24,133 nucleotides of DNA from Flammeovirgaceae bacterium UBA2371 (lineage in GTDB: Bacteria; Bacteroidota; Bacteroidia; Cytophagales; Cyclobacteriaceae), in assembly GCA_002345965.1 (NCBI GenBank), contig DDTF01000042.1:1-24133 (forward strand), in the 5' to 3' direction. Of the stretch, positions 9,136-17,002 are shown in pieces. Position 1 is the first letter of the stretch, and every line of letters starts with the position of its first letter. The notes beneath the pieces were generated by a model. It saw only the letters and a program-made list of their open reading frames with translations. It was not told the DNA's origin and did no database searches. The translations under genes were made by a program, and so were the position numbers.

Positions 9136-9168
9136 GTTCTGCTAAATTGCGGCCCAATCGAGCGCAAC

Positions 9169-11031
9169 GTGAATTATTTATCAGCAGAACAAATATCAAA
9201 ATCATTTAACGACAGGTGGCTTTTCAAGGACCTGACACTGGGCATTTCAGCCGGTGAGAAGTTGGCCTTGGTTGGTGAAAACGGTACAGGCAAGACTACT
9301 TTGCTGAGAATACTCACAGGTGAAATACCTTCAGATTCAGGCACGATCAGTATTCGGGATGGAATAAGAATGGGATATCTTACCCAACAACCAAATGCAC
9401 CAGGTCATCTCACCATTAAGGAGATACTCTTTGACGACAGCAATGATATGGCTGCTGCTGTAATGAGGTATGAAGCCTGTGTTCACAATCCTGATACTTC
9501 TCCAGACGAAATGCAGGCAGCATTGGAAAAAATGGAGGAGTTGAATGCGTGGGAATTTGATTCCAAGGTGAATGAAATTACTTCAAAACTTGGGATTGAA
9601 AATTTTGACCAGTCTTTTTCAACACTTTCTGGTGGACAGCGGAAGCGCGTCTTTATGGCAAAGATGCTGTTACAGGACCCGAACATCCTTGTAATGGATG
9701 AACCAACTAACCATTTGGACCTTGATGCCATTGAATGGCTGGAGAGCTATTTGTCTGGTCAGAATATTACCCTGATCATGGTGACCCACGATCGCTACTT
9801 TCTGGATAATGTGGCTAATACCATCATCGAGTTGGACAAAGGAAAGTTATACACCTATAAAGGTAACTATGCTTACTTCCTTGAAAAGAAATCGGAGCGG
9901 GAAGAAATGTTGAAAGTGGAAGTCTCTAAGGCAAGAAACTTGTTAAAGAAAGAGTTGGAGTGGATGAGAAGACAGCCTAAAGCGAGGGGTACCAAAGCCA
10001 AATACAGGATTGAAGCTTTCCATGAGCTTAAAGACAAAGCGTCTCAAAACCTGAAAAAAGACCGACTTGAACTTGATATAAAGGAAACAAGACAAGGAGG
10101 AAAGATCATCGAGCTTCATCATGTGAATAAAAGCTTTGGTGATAAGAAAATGGTAGATGACTTCTCATACATCTTTAAAAAGAAAGACCGCATTGGTATT
10201 GTAGGGAGTAATGGAGTCGGAAAGTCTACGTTCCTTGATTTGCTTACCGGTAAGACAAAACCTGATTCCGGAGAGATATTGCCTGGGCAAACTACCAAGC
10301 TAGGATATTTCACTCAGGAGGCTGCTGAGCTCAATCTTGAGCACAGGGTAATTGAAGAAGTGAAAGAAATCGCTGAGTTCATAACATTGGCAGATGGGGC
10401 TCAAATTTCAGCATCTTCTTTTCTGGATTTATTCCTGTTCCCGCCAGAGAAACAGTATAACGTAATTGGTAAGCTAAGTGGAGGAGAAAAAAAGAGACTT
10501 CAGTTATTGAAAGTACTCATTAAGAATCCGAATTTTTTGGTGTTGGACGAGCCTACCAACGATTTTGACATTGAGACCCTAAACGTCTTAGAGGATTTTC
10601 TGGATAAGTTCACCGGTTGCCTGGTACTTGTATCTCACGACCGTTATTTTATGGATCACCTCGTCAATCAACTTTTTGTATTTGAAGGAGATGGCAAAAT
10701 TAAAGTGCTCAATGGAAATTACTCTGATTATAAACTGAACATGGAAGATGAGGTTTTGCCTCCGGTAAAGAAACCTGCTGAATCAAAAAAGAATGAGCAA
10801 TCGGAGCCAACTCAAAAGCGAAAAATATCCTATGCGGAAAAAAAGGAGCATGAGTCGCTTGAGTTGGAGATAGAACAATTAGAAAGGGAGAAAGAAGCAC
10901 TCATCGAAAAATTAAGTTTGGGCACACTTGGCACCGAAGAATTGGTTGCCTGTTCAAAGCGAATCAAGGAGCTTACCGATGCCATTGATTCTAAAACCTT
11001 AAGGTGGCTGGAATTAGAGGATCTTGGATAA
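9169..11031 (+). CDS. uup: ABC-F family ATPase, Uup type
   Basis: The 620-residue protein has two ATP-binding cassettes and no membrane segments, so it is an ABC-F protein acting on ribosomes or DNA intermediates, not a transporter. Cassette 1 has Walker A GENGTGKT (36-43), signature LSGGQRKRV (154-162) and Walker B LVMDEPTNHLD (about 174). Cassette 2 has GSNGVGKST (346-354), LSGGEKKRL (436-444) and LVLDEPTNDFD (about 457). The linker (about 235-290) is charged and helical. The C-terminus (about 555-615) is a Glu/Lys-rich coiled coil, characteristic of Uup rather than EttA. Uup has been linked to precise transposon excision and to ribosome assembly or rescue; the exact role here is inferred. 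The GTG start gives MNYLSAEQISKSF, a standard ABC-F beginning. A structured region precedes it and a perfect hairpin follows the stop. Confidence 0.92.
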   Translation: MNYLSAEQISKSFNDRWLFKDLTLGISAGEKLALVGENGTGKTTLLRILTGEIPSDSGTISIRDGIRMGYLTQQPNAPGHLTIKEILFDDSNDMAAAVMRYEACVHNPDTSPDEMQAALEKMEELNAWEFDSKVNEITSKLGIENFDQSFSTLSGGQRKRVFMAKMLLQDPNILVMDEPTNHLDLDAIEWLESYLSGQNITLIMVTHDRYFLDNVANTIIELDKGKLYTYKGNYAYFLEKKSEREEMLKVEVSKARNLLKKELEWMRRQPKARGTKAKYRIEAFHELKDKASQNLKKDRLELDIKETRQGGKIIELHHVNKSFGDKKMVDDFSYIFKKKDRIGIVGSNGVGKSTFLDLLTGKTKPDSGEILPGQTTKLGYFTQEAAELNLEHRVIEEVKEIAEFITLADGAQISASSFLDLFLFPPEKQYNVIGKLSGGEKKRLQLLKVLIKNPNFLVLDEPTNDFDIETLNVLEDFLDKFTGCLVLVSHDRYFMDHLVNQLFVFEGDGKIKVLNGNYSDYKLNMEDEVLPPVKKPAESKKNEQSEPTQKRKISYAEKKEHESLELEIEQLEREKEALIEKLSLGTLGTEELVACSKRIKELTDAIDSKTLRWLELEDLG

Positions 11032-11032
11032 T

Positions 11033-11055
11033 AACTACCACATTATGTGGTAGTT
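11033..11055 (+). terminator. Perfect hairpin directly after the uup stop
   Basis: AACTACCACA pairs perfectly with TGTGGTAGTT around a TTA loop: a 10-bp stem starting 1 nt after the uup TAA. There is no U-run after it (ctactact follows), so it is not a classical intrinsic terminator. It may protect the mRNA 3' end, act with Rho, or be a protein-binding palindrome. Confidence 0.45.
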
Positions 11056-11157
11056 CTACTACTTATCGCATTCAATATTTCCCTTCCTTGGTCATATTCG
11101 GGATTGGTATCCATTTAGTGGTTATTTTGGCTAAGTTTATGCAGTATGATTTATGCT

Positions 11158-11607
11158 ATGAAATGGATTTTCTGTCTATTATTTCCATTATTGATTCAGA
11201 ATCAAGTACCATTCAAACCCAAAGAAGAGTTTGAATTTAAATTGGATTCTGAATTCAAAACCAAACCAGGTGTTGAGAAGTCGGATGTAACTTTTAAAGA
11301 TCAGAATTTCGCTTCTGGAAAGCTACCTCATGCAAGTTTTACTATCATTCCAATAAAGTTGAATGATGATGAAGCACGTGTGAGGGTAGAGAACAATCGT
11401 GGTGAGAAGATGTATGTTAGAAAAGCAAGTATCGGGAATGAAATCACAATTGAGATGGGTTTTACAGATGACCTGAAGGATCATATATCAGTATATGGGT
11501 TCGATGTCATATTCTATTCAAAATCAGGGGATACAAGTGTCATTAAGGTTTATGTACAGGAGGATGGAACCGTTCTCGTAAATGGTGAAAAAAAATGGAA
11601 ATTCTAA
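11158..11607 (+). CDS. Small secreted protein of unknown function
   Basis: The product is 149 residues from the ATG at 11158. The N-terminus MKWIFCLLFPLLIQNQ is a probable Sec signal peptide with a short n-region. An in-frame ATG four codons upstream (11146, MIYAMKW) is possible but gives a less typical signal. The mature part begins VPFKPKEEFEFKLDSEFK and is predicted mainly beta: SFTIIPIKLNDDEARVRVEN, then EMGFTDDLKDH, VYGFDVIFYSKSGD and a C-terminal VYVQEDGTVLVNGEKKWKF. It ends in FLVNGEK-like sequence that I associate, from memory, with uncharacterised Cytophagales proteins; this is not verified. The likely location is the periplasm or outside the cell. It stands alone between uup and the PIG-L operon. 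Confidence 0.72.
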   Translation: MKWIFCLLFPLLIQNQVPFKPKEEFEFKLDSEFKTKPGVEKSDVTFKDQNFASGKLPHASFTIIPIKLNDDEARVRVENNRGEKMYVRKASIGNEITIEMGFTDDLKDHISVYGFDVIFYSKSGDTSVIKVYVQEDGTVLVNGEKKWKF

Positions 11608-11728
11608 ACATGTATCAGCCGTCTGATTACGTATTTACGTTTCTTGTATAACTATCTGACAAAAGATTAAAAATCATTGCTACCTTATCGGGTTTATAAT
11701 CGTTTAAACTAAAGTTATTTTTATACCA

Positions 11729-14236
11729 ATGAGAATAGTTATTTTATTAGTGCTTGGTGCTTGTGTTATGTCCTATGGTCAGGATCAACCTAATGCCGCT
11801 GAAATAAAATTACGACTTAAGAAGCTTAATTTCTTAGGTACGGTATTGTACGTAGCCGCTCACCCTGATGATGAGAACACCAGAGCGATTGCCTATTTGT
11901 CGAATGAAAGATTGGCAACCACAGGTTATCTATCCATGACAAGAGGAGATGGCGGGCAAAATTTGATAGGACCAGAAATTAGAGATCAATTGGGTTTAAT
12001 CCGTACGCAGGAATTATTAGCGGCCAGAAGAATAGATGGGGGGTATCAATTTTTTACGCGGGCCAATGATTTCGGATATTCAAAAAATGATGAAGAAGCC
12101 TTTCGAATATGGAACAAACAAGAGGTCCTTTCAGATGTAGTACGTGTAATCAGAAAGTTTCAACCAGATGTTATCCTCACCCGTTTTCCATCTGATGCCA
12201 GGGCCGGTCATGGGCATCACACGGCTTCTGGTGTACTGGCAGAAGAGGCATTTGATTTAACGAATGATCCTAACGCCTTCCCAGATCAGGTGTCAGAAAT
12301 TGGCCTTTGGCAAACCAAAAGTATTTATACCAACACAGGTCGTTGGTGGAACAGGGACATCAATGAAAACACACCTGGCATAGTGACGATGGACATAGGT
12401 ACTTACAATCCTTTATTGGGAAAGTCTTATTCTGAAATTGCGGCTGTAAGCAGAACGCAGCACAAGAGTCAGGGGTTTGGTTCTTCTGGTAGCAGGGGAG
12501 AAGCGCTTGAGTTTTTTGAATATGTCAAAGGATATCATGCTAAGAATGACATTTTTGAAAACATAAATACTACATGGACCCGTGTTGAAGGGGGCGCTGC
12601 CGTTGAGCCACTGGTGAAGGCGGCCATCAATGCATTCAATGAAGAGGATCCATCCGCTTCAGTGCCTGCCTTGCTCCAGGTGCGCAACAAAATAATGTCA
12701 CTGAAAGATGGAATTTGGAAAACAAGAAAATTAGTTGAGGTAAATCAGTTGATTGAAGATTGCCTTGGACTTTACCTGTCTTCAGTCGCCAATACTTTTT
12801 ATCTCGCTCCTGGTGAAAAGGTATCTACTGCTTTTGAACTGGTTAATCGTTCAACGCTTCCACTAAAGTTGAAAGCCATTGCTTCACCTCAATTATCTTT
12901 TGACTCTTCTTTTAATGCAACGCTGATAAATAATAAACCACTTGAATTTAAAATCAACAAAACATTAGATGCTAAAGCATCATACTCAGATCCATATTGG
13001 CTAAAGGAGAGTCACTCGCTGGGGCTTTTTACAGTCAATGATAAAAACATGATCGGTAAACCCGAGAATGATCCTGCTGTTACGTTCGAGATGAAATTTG
13101 AGTTGAATGGTGAGACGCTGCGCTATACCATTCCTTTGATTTACAAGTGGACCGATCCGGTAAAAGGGGAGTTGTGGAGGCCACTTGAGGTCGTGCCTCC
13201 AATTGCGTTAAATCTATCCGAGTCTGTCGTGGTTTTCAATGATGCCAAAGGGAAAAGTATTTCAATTTTGGCAAAGTCAAATTCAGATAATAAGATAAAC
13301 GGAAATATATCACTGGAACTTCCAAAAGGTTGGCGGGCAGAACCAGCTGTTCAGCAAGTAGAATTGTCCAATCGTGGACAAGAAAGGACAATCTCATTCA
13401 TGATTTATCCTTCCGATGAAGAGACTACCTCGCTAATGAAAGTGAAAGCCAAAATTGGGGATAAGGTTTTTGATAAGTCTATGCAGATCATTCAATATGA
13501 TCACTTTCCTATACAAACCTTGCTGCCTCCCGCTGAAGCAAAGTTGGTCCGTATTAATTTAAAGAAGAATGGTGCATTGGTGGGCTATGTACAAGGAGCG
13601 GGAGATGAAATACCTGCAGCGCTCAGAAATATGGGTTATGAAGTATGGGAGATGAAGAATGATGAAGTAAACACTGAAAACCTCTCCAAACTGGATGCAG
13701 TTGTTTTAGGGATACGAGCCTTAAATACCAATGAGCGGATTCAGTTTTTTATGCCTGATCTCCTCGCCTATGTAAAAAAAGGAGGTACGTTGATAGTGCA
13801 GTACAACACCAGTGGAAGATTGGAAATCGATCAGGATAAGTTTTCTCCTTATCCTATCTCATTATCACGTGATCGCGTAACGGATGAGAATAGTGTGGTA
13901 AAAATATTGAAACCAAATCATCCCGCTTTAAGTGTTCCTAATAAGATATCAGGTAAAGATTTTGAGGGTTGGGTGCAGGAGCGTGGGTTGTATTTTCCTG
14001 ACAAGTGGGATGCTCAATTTGAAGCGCTGTTGGCAACCAATGATCCTGGAGAGGACCCTGTAGAAGGAGCATTGCTGGTGTCTAAATATGGTGAAGGATA
14101 CTATGTGTATACCGGATTGTCCTTTTTTAGGGAATTACCTGAGGGGGTACCGGGTGCATATAAATTATTTGCCAATCTTGTTTCCTTGAGTAAGTCATCA
14201 AAACCGGTAAGTCAAAAAATAAAATCAGGAAAATAA
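11729..14236 (+). CDS. Large secreted PIG-L (LmbE-like) family deacetylase
   Basis: The 835-residue protein starts with a signal peptide (MRIVILLVLGACVMSYGQ, cleavage near residue 18). Residues about 38-260 are a PIG-L/LmbE domain, a zinc-dependent N-acetyl-sugar deacetylase fold. The first zinc motif is AHPDDE (44-49), with Asp47/Asp48 as metal/base residues, and the second is HGHH (161-164). LmbE relatives hydrolyse N-acetylglucosamine-type linkages; the substrate here is unknown. About 570 further residues follow: a region with NEW3/Ig-like character (about 360-590) and a C-terminal ThuA/GATase-like alpha-beta domain (about 610-820, GYVQGAGDEIPAALRNMGYEV). The stop overlaps the next start (TAATG), making this the first gene of a coupled operon with a mini-membrane protein and a symporter. 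Periplasmic action on an imported or exported amino sugar is an inference. Confidence 0.88.
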   Translation: MRIVILLVLGACVMSYGQDQPNAAEIKLRLKKLNFLGTVLYVAAHPDDENTRAIAYLSNERLATTGYLSMTRGDGGQNLIGPEIRDQLGLIRTQELLAARRIDGGYQFFTRANDFGYSKNDEEAFRIWNKQEVLSDVVRVIRKFQPDVILTRFPSDARAGHGHHTASGVLAEEAFDLTNDPNAFPDQVSEIGLWQTKSIYTNTGRWWNRDINENTPGIVTMDIGTYNPLLGKSYSEIAAVSRTQHKSQGFGSSGSRGEALEFFEYVKGYHAKNDIFENINTTWTRVEGGAAVEPLVKAAINAFNEEDPSASVPALLQVRNKIMSLKDGIWKTRKLVEVNQLIEDCLGLYLSSVANTFYLAPGEKVSTAFELVNRSTLPLKLKAIASPQLSFDSSFNATLINNKPLEFKINKTLDAKASYSDPYWLKESHSLGLFTVNDKNMIGKPENDPAVTFEMKFELNGETLRYTIPLIYKWTDPVKGELWRPLEVVPPIALNLSESVVVFNDAKGKSISILAKSNSDNKINGNISLELPKGWRAEPAVQQVELSNRGQERTISFMIYPSDEETTSLMKVKAKIGDKVFDKSMQIIQYDHFPIQTLLPPAEAKLVRINLKKNGALVGYVQGAGDEIPAALRNMGYEVWEMKNDEVNTENLSKLDAVVLGIRALNTNERIQFFMPDLLAYVKKGGTLIVQYNTSGRLEIDQDKFSPYPISLSRDRVTDENSVVKILKPNHPALSVPNKISGKDFEGWVQERGLYFPDKWDAQFEALLATNDPGEDPVEGALLVSKYGEGYYVYTGLSFFRELPEGVPGAYKLFANLVSLSKSSKPVSQKIKSGK

Positions 14237-14358
14237 TGTCAGAAGAGCAAGAAGAAAAACCTCCTGTGTTTAGCAGGTGGAGTTCATGGTATTGGCTGGT
14301 GATGATCGTGCTGGCCATTCAAATTATTATTTATCTTTTTATAACCACTTCCTTCTGA
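14236..14358 (+). CDS. 40-residue single-TM protein between deacetylase and symporter
   Basis: The ATG at 14236 shares its A with the deacetylase TAA (TAATG), and the TGA at 14356-14358 overlaps the symporter ATG (TGATG), so three genes are chained by overlapping stop/start codons. The 40 residues consist of an acidic N-terminus (MSEEQEEKPPVFSRW) and one hydrophobic helix from about residue 18 to 38 (WYWLVMIVLAIQIIIYLFI). The acidic, Trp-rich head and single helix suggest a small accessory subunit of the symporter, similar in concept to small helper subunits of other transporters; this is inferred. Most gene callers would miss it because of its length. The other possibility is a translated but non-functional coupling peptide, but the dense overlap and good TM profile argue for a gene. 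Confidence 0.72.
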   Translation: MSEEQEEKPPVFSRWSSWYWLVMIVLAIQIIIYLFITTSF

Positions 14359-16061
14359 TGAATTCTATTGACTGGGTAATATTATTCACCACACTAATCC
14401 TTATTGTCGCCTATGGTACCTGGAAAAGCAGGGGCAGTAGAAATATAGACGGTTATTTATTAGGCAACAAAAGTTTGCCATGGTGGAATGTGTGTTTGTC
14501 TATTATGGCCACACAGGCCAGTGCCATCACATTCTTATCTACGCCAGGTCAGGCCTACGAGGATGGAATGAGGTTTCTGCAATTTTATTTTGGTTTACCA
14601 TTGGCAATGGTGATACTGAGTATTACGGCAGTACCCTTGTATCATCGACTAAAAGTTTACACTGCTTACGAATACCTTGAAAGTCGATTCGATTTGAAGA
14701 CACGTTCTCTTGCTGCCTTCTTCTTTCTGATGTTGCGTGGATTATCTGTGGGTATCACTATTTATGCGCCATCACTGATTCTCTCCACCATGTTGGATTG
14801 GAACATCAACATCACTACTATTTTTATAGGCTCACTCGTAATGATTTATACCGTTAGTGGGGGAACCAAGGCGGTGAGCATGACGCAGAAGTATCAACTG
14901 ACCATTATTATGGGTGGTATGATTATAGCTGGTTGGACAGCGTTTTCAAAATTGCCTGACAACATTACCTTTACTGAAGCCTTTCAAGTGGCAGGAGAGA
15001 TGGGAAAGCTCAATCTGATCAACTTGTCATTTGATCTCAGTGATCGTTATAACATCTGGTCAGGCTTGATTGGTGGCTTATTTTTATTCTTGTCTTATTT
15101 TGGTGCAGATCAATCGCAGGTGGGTCGATATCTAGGAGGTAGTTCCATTGGCCAAAGCCGATTGGGATTGATTTTCAACGGCTTGCTTAAAATACCCATG
15201 CAGTTTGTCATACTTTACATTGGTATTTTGGTGTTTGTATTTTATCAATTTAATCAGGCTCCTGTCTTTCACAATCAATCCATGAAGGACAAAGCAATGC
15301 AAACTGAATACGCGGGTGATATCGCTGCGTTGGAATCTGAGTATGATAAAGTTTTTATTGAAAAAAAGAAGGAGGCAGAGAATCTTGTTGGCGCAATTCG
15401 TGCAGATAACCCAACTCTAATTCAACAGTCACGAGAGTCAATAGAAAGAATCCAGGGTGAAGAGAAGGTTATACGAGGACAAGTAAAAGATAAAATTGCA
15501 GCGGCTATCCCGGGTGCCAATACACTGGACAAGGATTACGTATTCATTACGTTTGTAATGACCTACCTACCTCACGGTTTGATTGGACTTTTATTGGCTG
15601 TAGTATTCTCAGCCGCGATGGCATCTACCGCATCGGAATTGAATGCTTTGGCTTCAACCACCGCAGTTGATATTTATAAGAGGTCGATTGCTCCGAATGC
15701 TAACGATTATCATTACGTCAAAGCTTCAAAATGGTTCACCGCAGGTTGGGCCATTTTTGGGATGATGTTCGCTTCAATTGCCAATCAGGCAGAAAACCTC
15801 ATCCAATTTGTAAATATTATTGGCTCCTTATTTTATGGAACCATACTGGGAATATTCTTATCAGCATTTTACCTAAAGTACATCAAATCCAATGCTGTTT
15901 TTTTTGCAGCCATTATTGCTGAGGCTGTCATCTTATATTGCTATTTCTTTACTGATATGGCCTTCTTGCTTTACAATATCATTGGATGTTTGGTCGTAGT
16001 GGTACTTGCTTATGTTATTCAATTCATAGAAAATCAGGGCATAAAAAAAGCATCCCAATAG
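14358..16061 (+). CDS. Sodium:solute symporter (SSS family)
   Basis: The product is 567 residues from the ATG at 14358. A start at 14277 would add a hydrophilic, unlike-family stretch that overlaps the mini-TM gene. It shows the SSS/LeuT-fold layout with about 13 TM segments: SRNIDGYLLGNKSLPWWNVCLS and QASAITFLSTPGQAYEDGM near the N-terminus, FGADQSQVGRYL (248-259), and the Na2-site helix with FSAAMASTASELNALAST (417-434). SSS proteins couple Na+ influx to uptake of sugars, amino acids or organic acids. A long charged segment (about 304-393, with IAALESEYDKVFIEKKKEAE) is inserted between two TM helices and looks like a coiled coil. Its neighbours suggest it imports the product of the deacetylase, but the substrate cannot be read. 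The last codons and the TAG stop are built into the terminator hairpin. Confidence 0.9.
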   Translation: MNSIDWVILFTTLILIVAYGTWKSRGSRNIDGYLLGNKSLPWWNVCLSIMATQASAITFLSTPGQAYEDGMRFLQFYFGLPLAMVILSITAVPLYHRLKVYTAYEYLESRFDLKTRSLAAFFFLMLRGLSVGITIYAPSLILSTMLDWNINITTIFIGSLVMIYTVSGGTKAVSMTQKYQLTIIMGGMIIAGWTAFSKLPDNITFTEAFQVAGEMGKLNLINLSFDLSDRYNIWSGLIGGLFLFLSYFGADQSQVGRYLGGSSIGQSRLGLIFNGLLKIPMQFVILYIGILVFVFYQFNQAPVFHNQSMKDKAMQTEYAGDIAALESEYDKVFIEKKKEAENLVGAIRADNPTLIQQSRESIERIQGEEKVIRGQVKDKIAAAIPGANTLDKDYVFITFVMTYLPHGLIGLLLAVVFSAAMASTASELNALASTTAVDIYKRSIAPNANDYHYVKASKWFTAGWAIFGMMFASIANQAENLIQFVNIIGSLFYGTILGIFLSAFYLKYIKSNAVFFAAIIAEAVILYCYFFTDMAFLLYNIIGCLVVVVLAYVIQFIENQGIKKASQ

Positions 16062-16074
16062 TGGGATGCTTTTT
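16045..16074. terminator. Bidirectional terminator containing the symporter stop codon
   Basis: AAAAAGCATCCC (16045-16056) pairs perfectly over 12 bp with GGGATGCTTTTT (16063-16074) around a 6-nt loop. A runs upstream and T runs downstream make it work on both strands, serving the symporter (+) and the convergent DUF2911 gene (-). The symporter's final codons GCA TCC CAA lie in the stem and the TAG (16059-16061) lies in the loop. Confidence 0.9.
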
Positions 16075-16090
16075 CTGTTTTCTTTGAATA

Positions 16091-16948
16091 TTATTTCAAC
16101 GTTTTGATCAAATCTTCATTCAACTTGATATAGCCAAAATCGCTAGGGGCCTTCTTGGCAAGCTCCAATGATTTGGTAGCAGTTTCAAGTGCACCTTTTT
16201 TATCACCCATGTCTTTCTGAAGCTGAGCTTTAAAATTAAGGTTCCAGAATTGTTCTGAGTTTTTGCCTGCAGCCAGGTATTCATTGGTCCATGCCAACGC
16301 CTGCTTTAGGTCTTTCTTAGTTGCATGGTAATAACGTGCAGCTGCGATAAGGTTATTTGGATTTACTTTGGTATTGGCTTCAATGGCTGCCATTACTTTA
16401 GCGTCATAATCAACACCTACTTTAAATTTAACTGATGTGTTTTCCCATGCAATTTGAACGTTTGCACTTTTGCTATCTTCAGCAATGTCGGTGATTTGCA
16501 TCGTCAAGGTTTCAACCGTTTCAGTAAGTTTTTGTGAGTTCACTTTGAAGTTGGCCGCTTCTTTGGATTTGTCATAACCAGCTGTATTTCCACCAATTGA
16601 AAGATCACTGTACAAAGCAACAGTCCACTCACTGGCACCTGGCCATGTAAAGATCAGGTATTGACCTTTAGCTACTTTAGTTCCTTCTACTGTAACATCA
16701 TCAGAAAATGATATGATTGTACCATTGTTGGCACCAGTTCTCCAGATCTGGCCATAAGGGGTAAGGAAAGAAGCTCCTTCTCCAAATATTTTACGACCTT
16801 TCATTTGTGGACGTGAGTAGTCAATTTTAACATCGGTTAAACCAACTACTGTTGAAACAGAACCTGCTGGGCTTGGTTGAGGTGTCTGGATTTGTGCTTG
16901 CGCCATCCATGCCACCGCAACGAACATCATTGTAATACAATTTTTCAT
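16091..16948 (-). CDS. DUF2911 protein with TPR-like C-terminus
   Basis: The 285-residue protein has a signal peptide (MKNCITMMFVAVAWMAQAQ, residues 1-19) and is likely periplasmic. The DUF2911 domain spans about residues 25-180, with DVKIDYSRPQMKGRKIFG, TPYGQIWRTGANNGTIISFS and AKGQYLIFTWPGASEWTVAL, all typical of this Bacteroidota-enriched family. The C-terminal hundred residues form helix pairs with TPR character (AAARYYHATKKDLKQALAWT, KAQLQKDMGDKKGALETATK). The molecular function of DUF2911 is unknown. It converges with the symporter across a shared terminator and diverges from the DNA glycosylase with only 54 nt between starts. A TAACTTTA sequence about 40 nt upstream resembles a -7 box with the last base changed. 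Confidence 0.88.
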   Translation of the reverse strand: MKNCITMMFVAVAWMAQAQIQTPQPSPAGSVSTVVGLTDVKIDYSRPQMKGRKIFGEGASFLTPYGQIWRTGANNGTIISFSDDVTVEGTKVAKGQYLIFTWPGASEWTVALYSDLSIGGNTAGYDKSKEAANFKVNSQKLTETVETLTMQITDIAEDSKSANVQIAWENTSVKFKVGVDYDAKVMAAIEANTKVNPNNLIAAARYYHATKKDLKQALAWTNEYLAAGKNSEQFWNLNFKAQLQKDMGDKKGALETATKSLELAKKAPSDFGYIKLNEDLIKTLK

Positions 16949-17002
16949 TTATTTTGGGTTTTTGTTATTTGTTTGAGGGCGGTAAAGTTAGTGGACTTTA
17001 GT

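Noticed and set aside
9027..9209. 60-residue frame overlapping the start of uup, possible leader peptide
   Set aside because: It starts with TTG, has no family features, and its end runs into uup in another frame. I treat the region as non-coding, although a leader peptide cannot be excluded.
11004..11234. 76-residue frame bridging uup and the small secreted protein
   Set aside because: It overlaps both genes out of frame, crosses the perfect hairpin, and has no signal or domain.
14277..14357. N-terminal extension of the symporter from 14277
   Set aside because: The extra 27 residues are antithetical to the family N-terminus and lie inside the 40-residue gene; the ATG at 14358 overlaps its TGA and gives a normal SSS start.
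16877..17002. Long N-terminal extension of the DNA glycosylase
   Set aside because: It is antisense to the DUF2911 signal-peptide region and Cys/His-rich without similarity; the ATG at 17003 fits the family.
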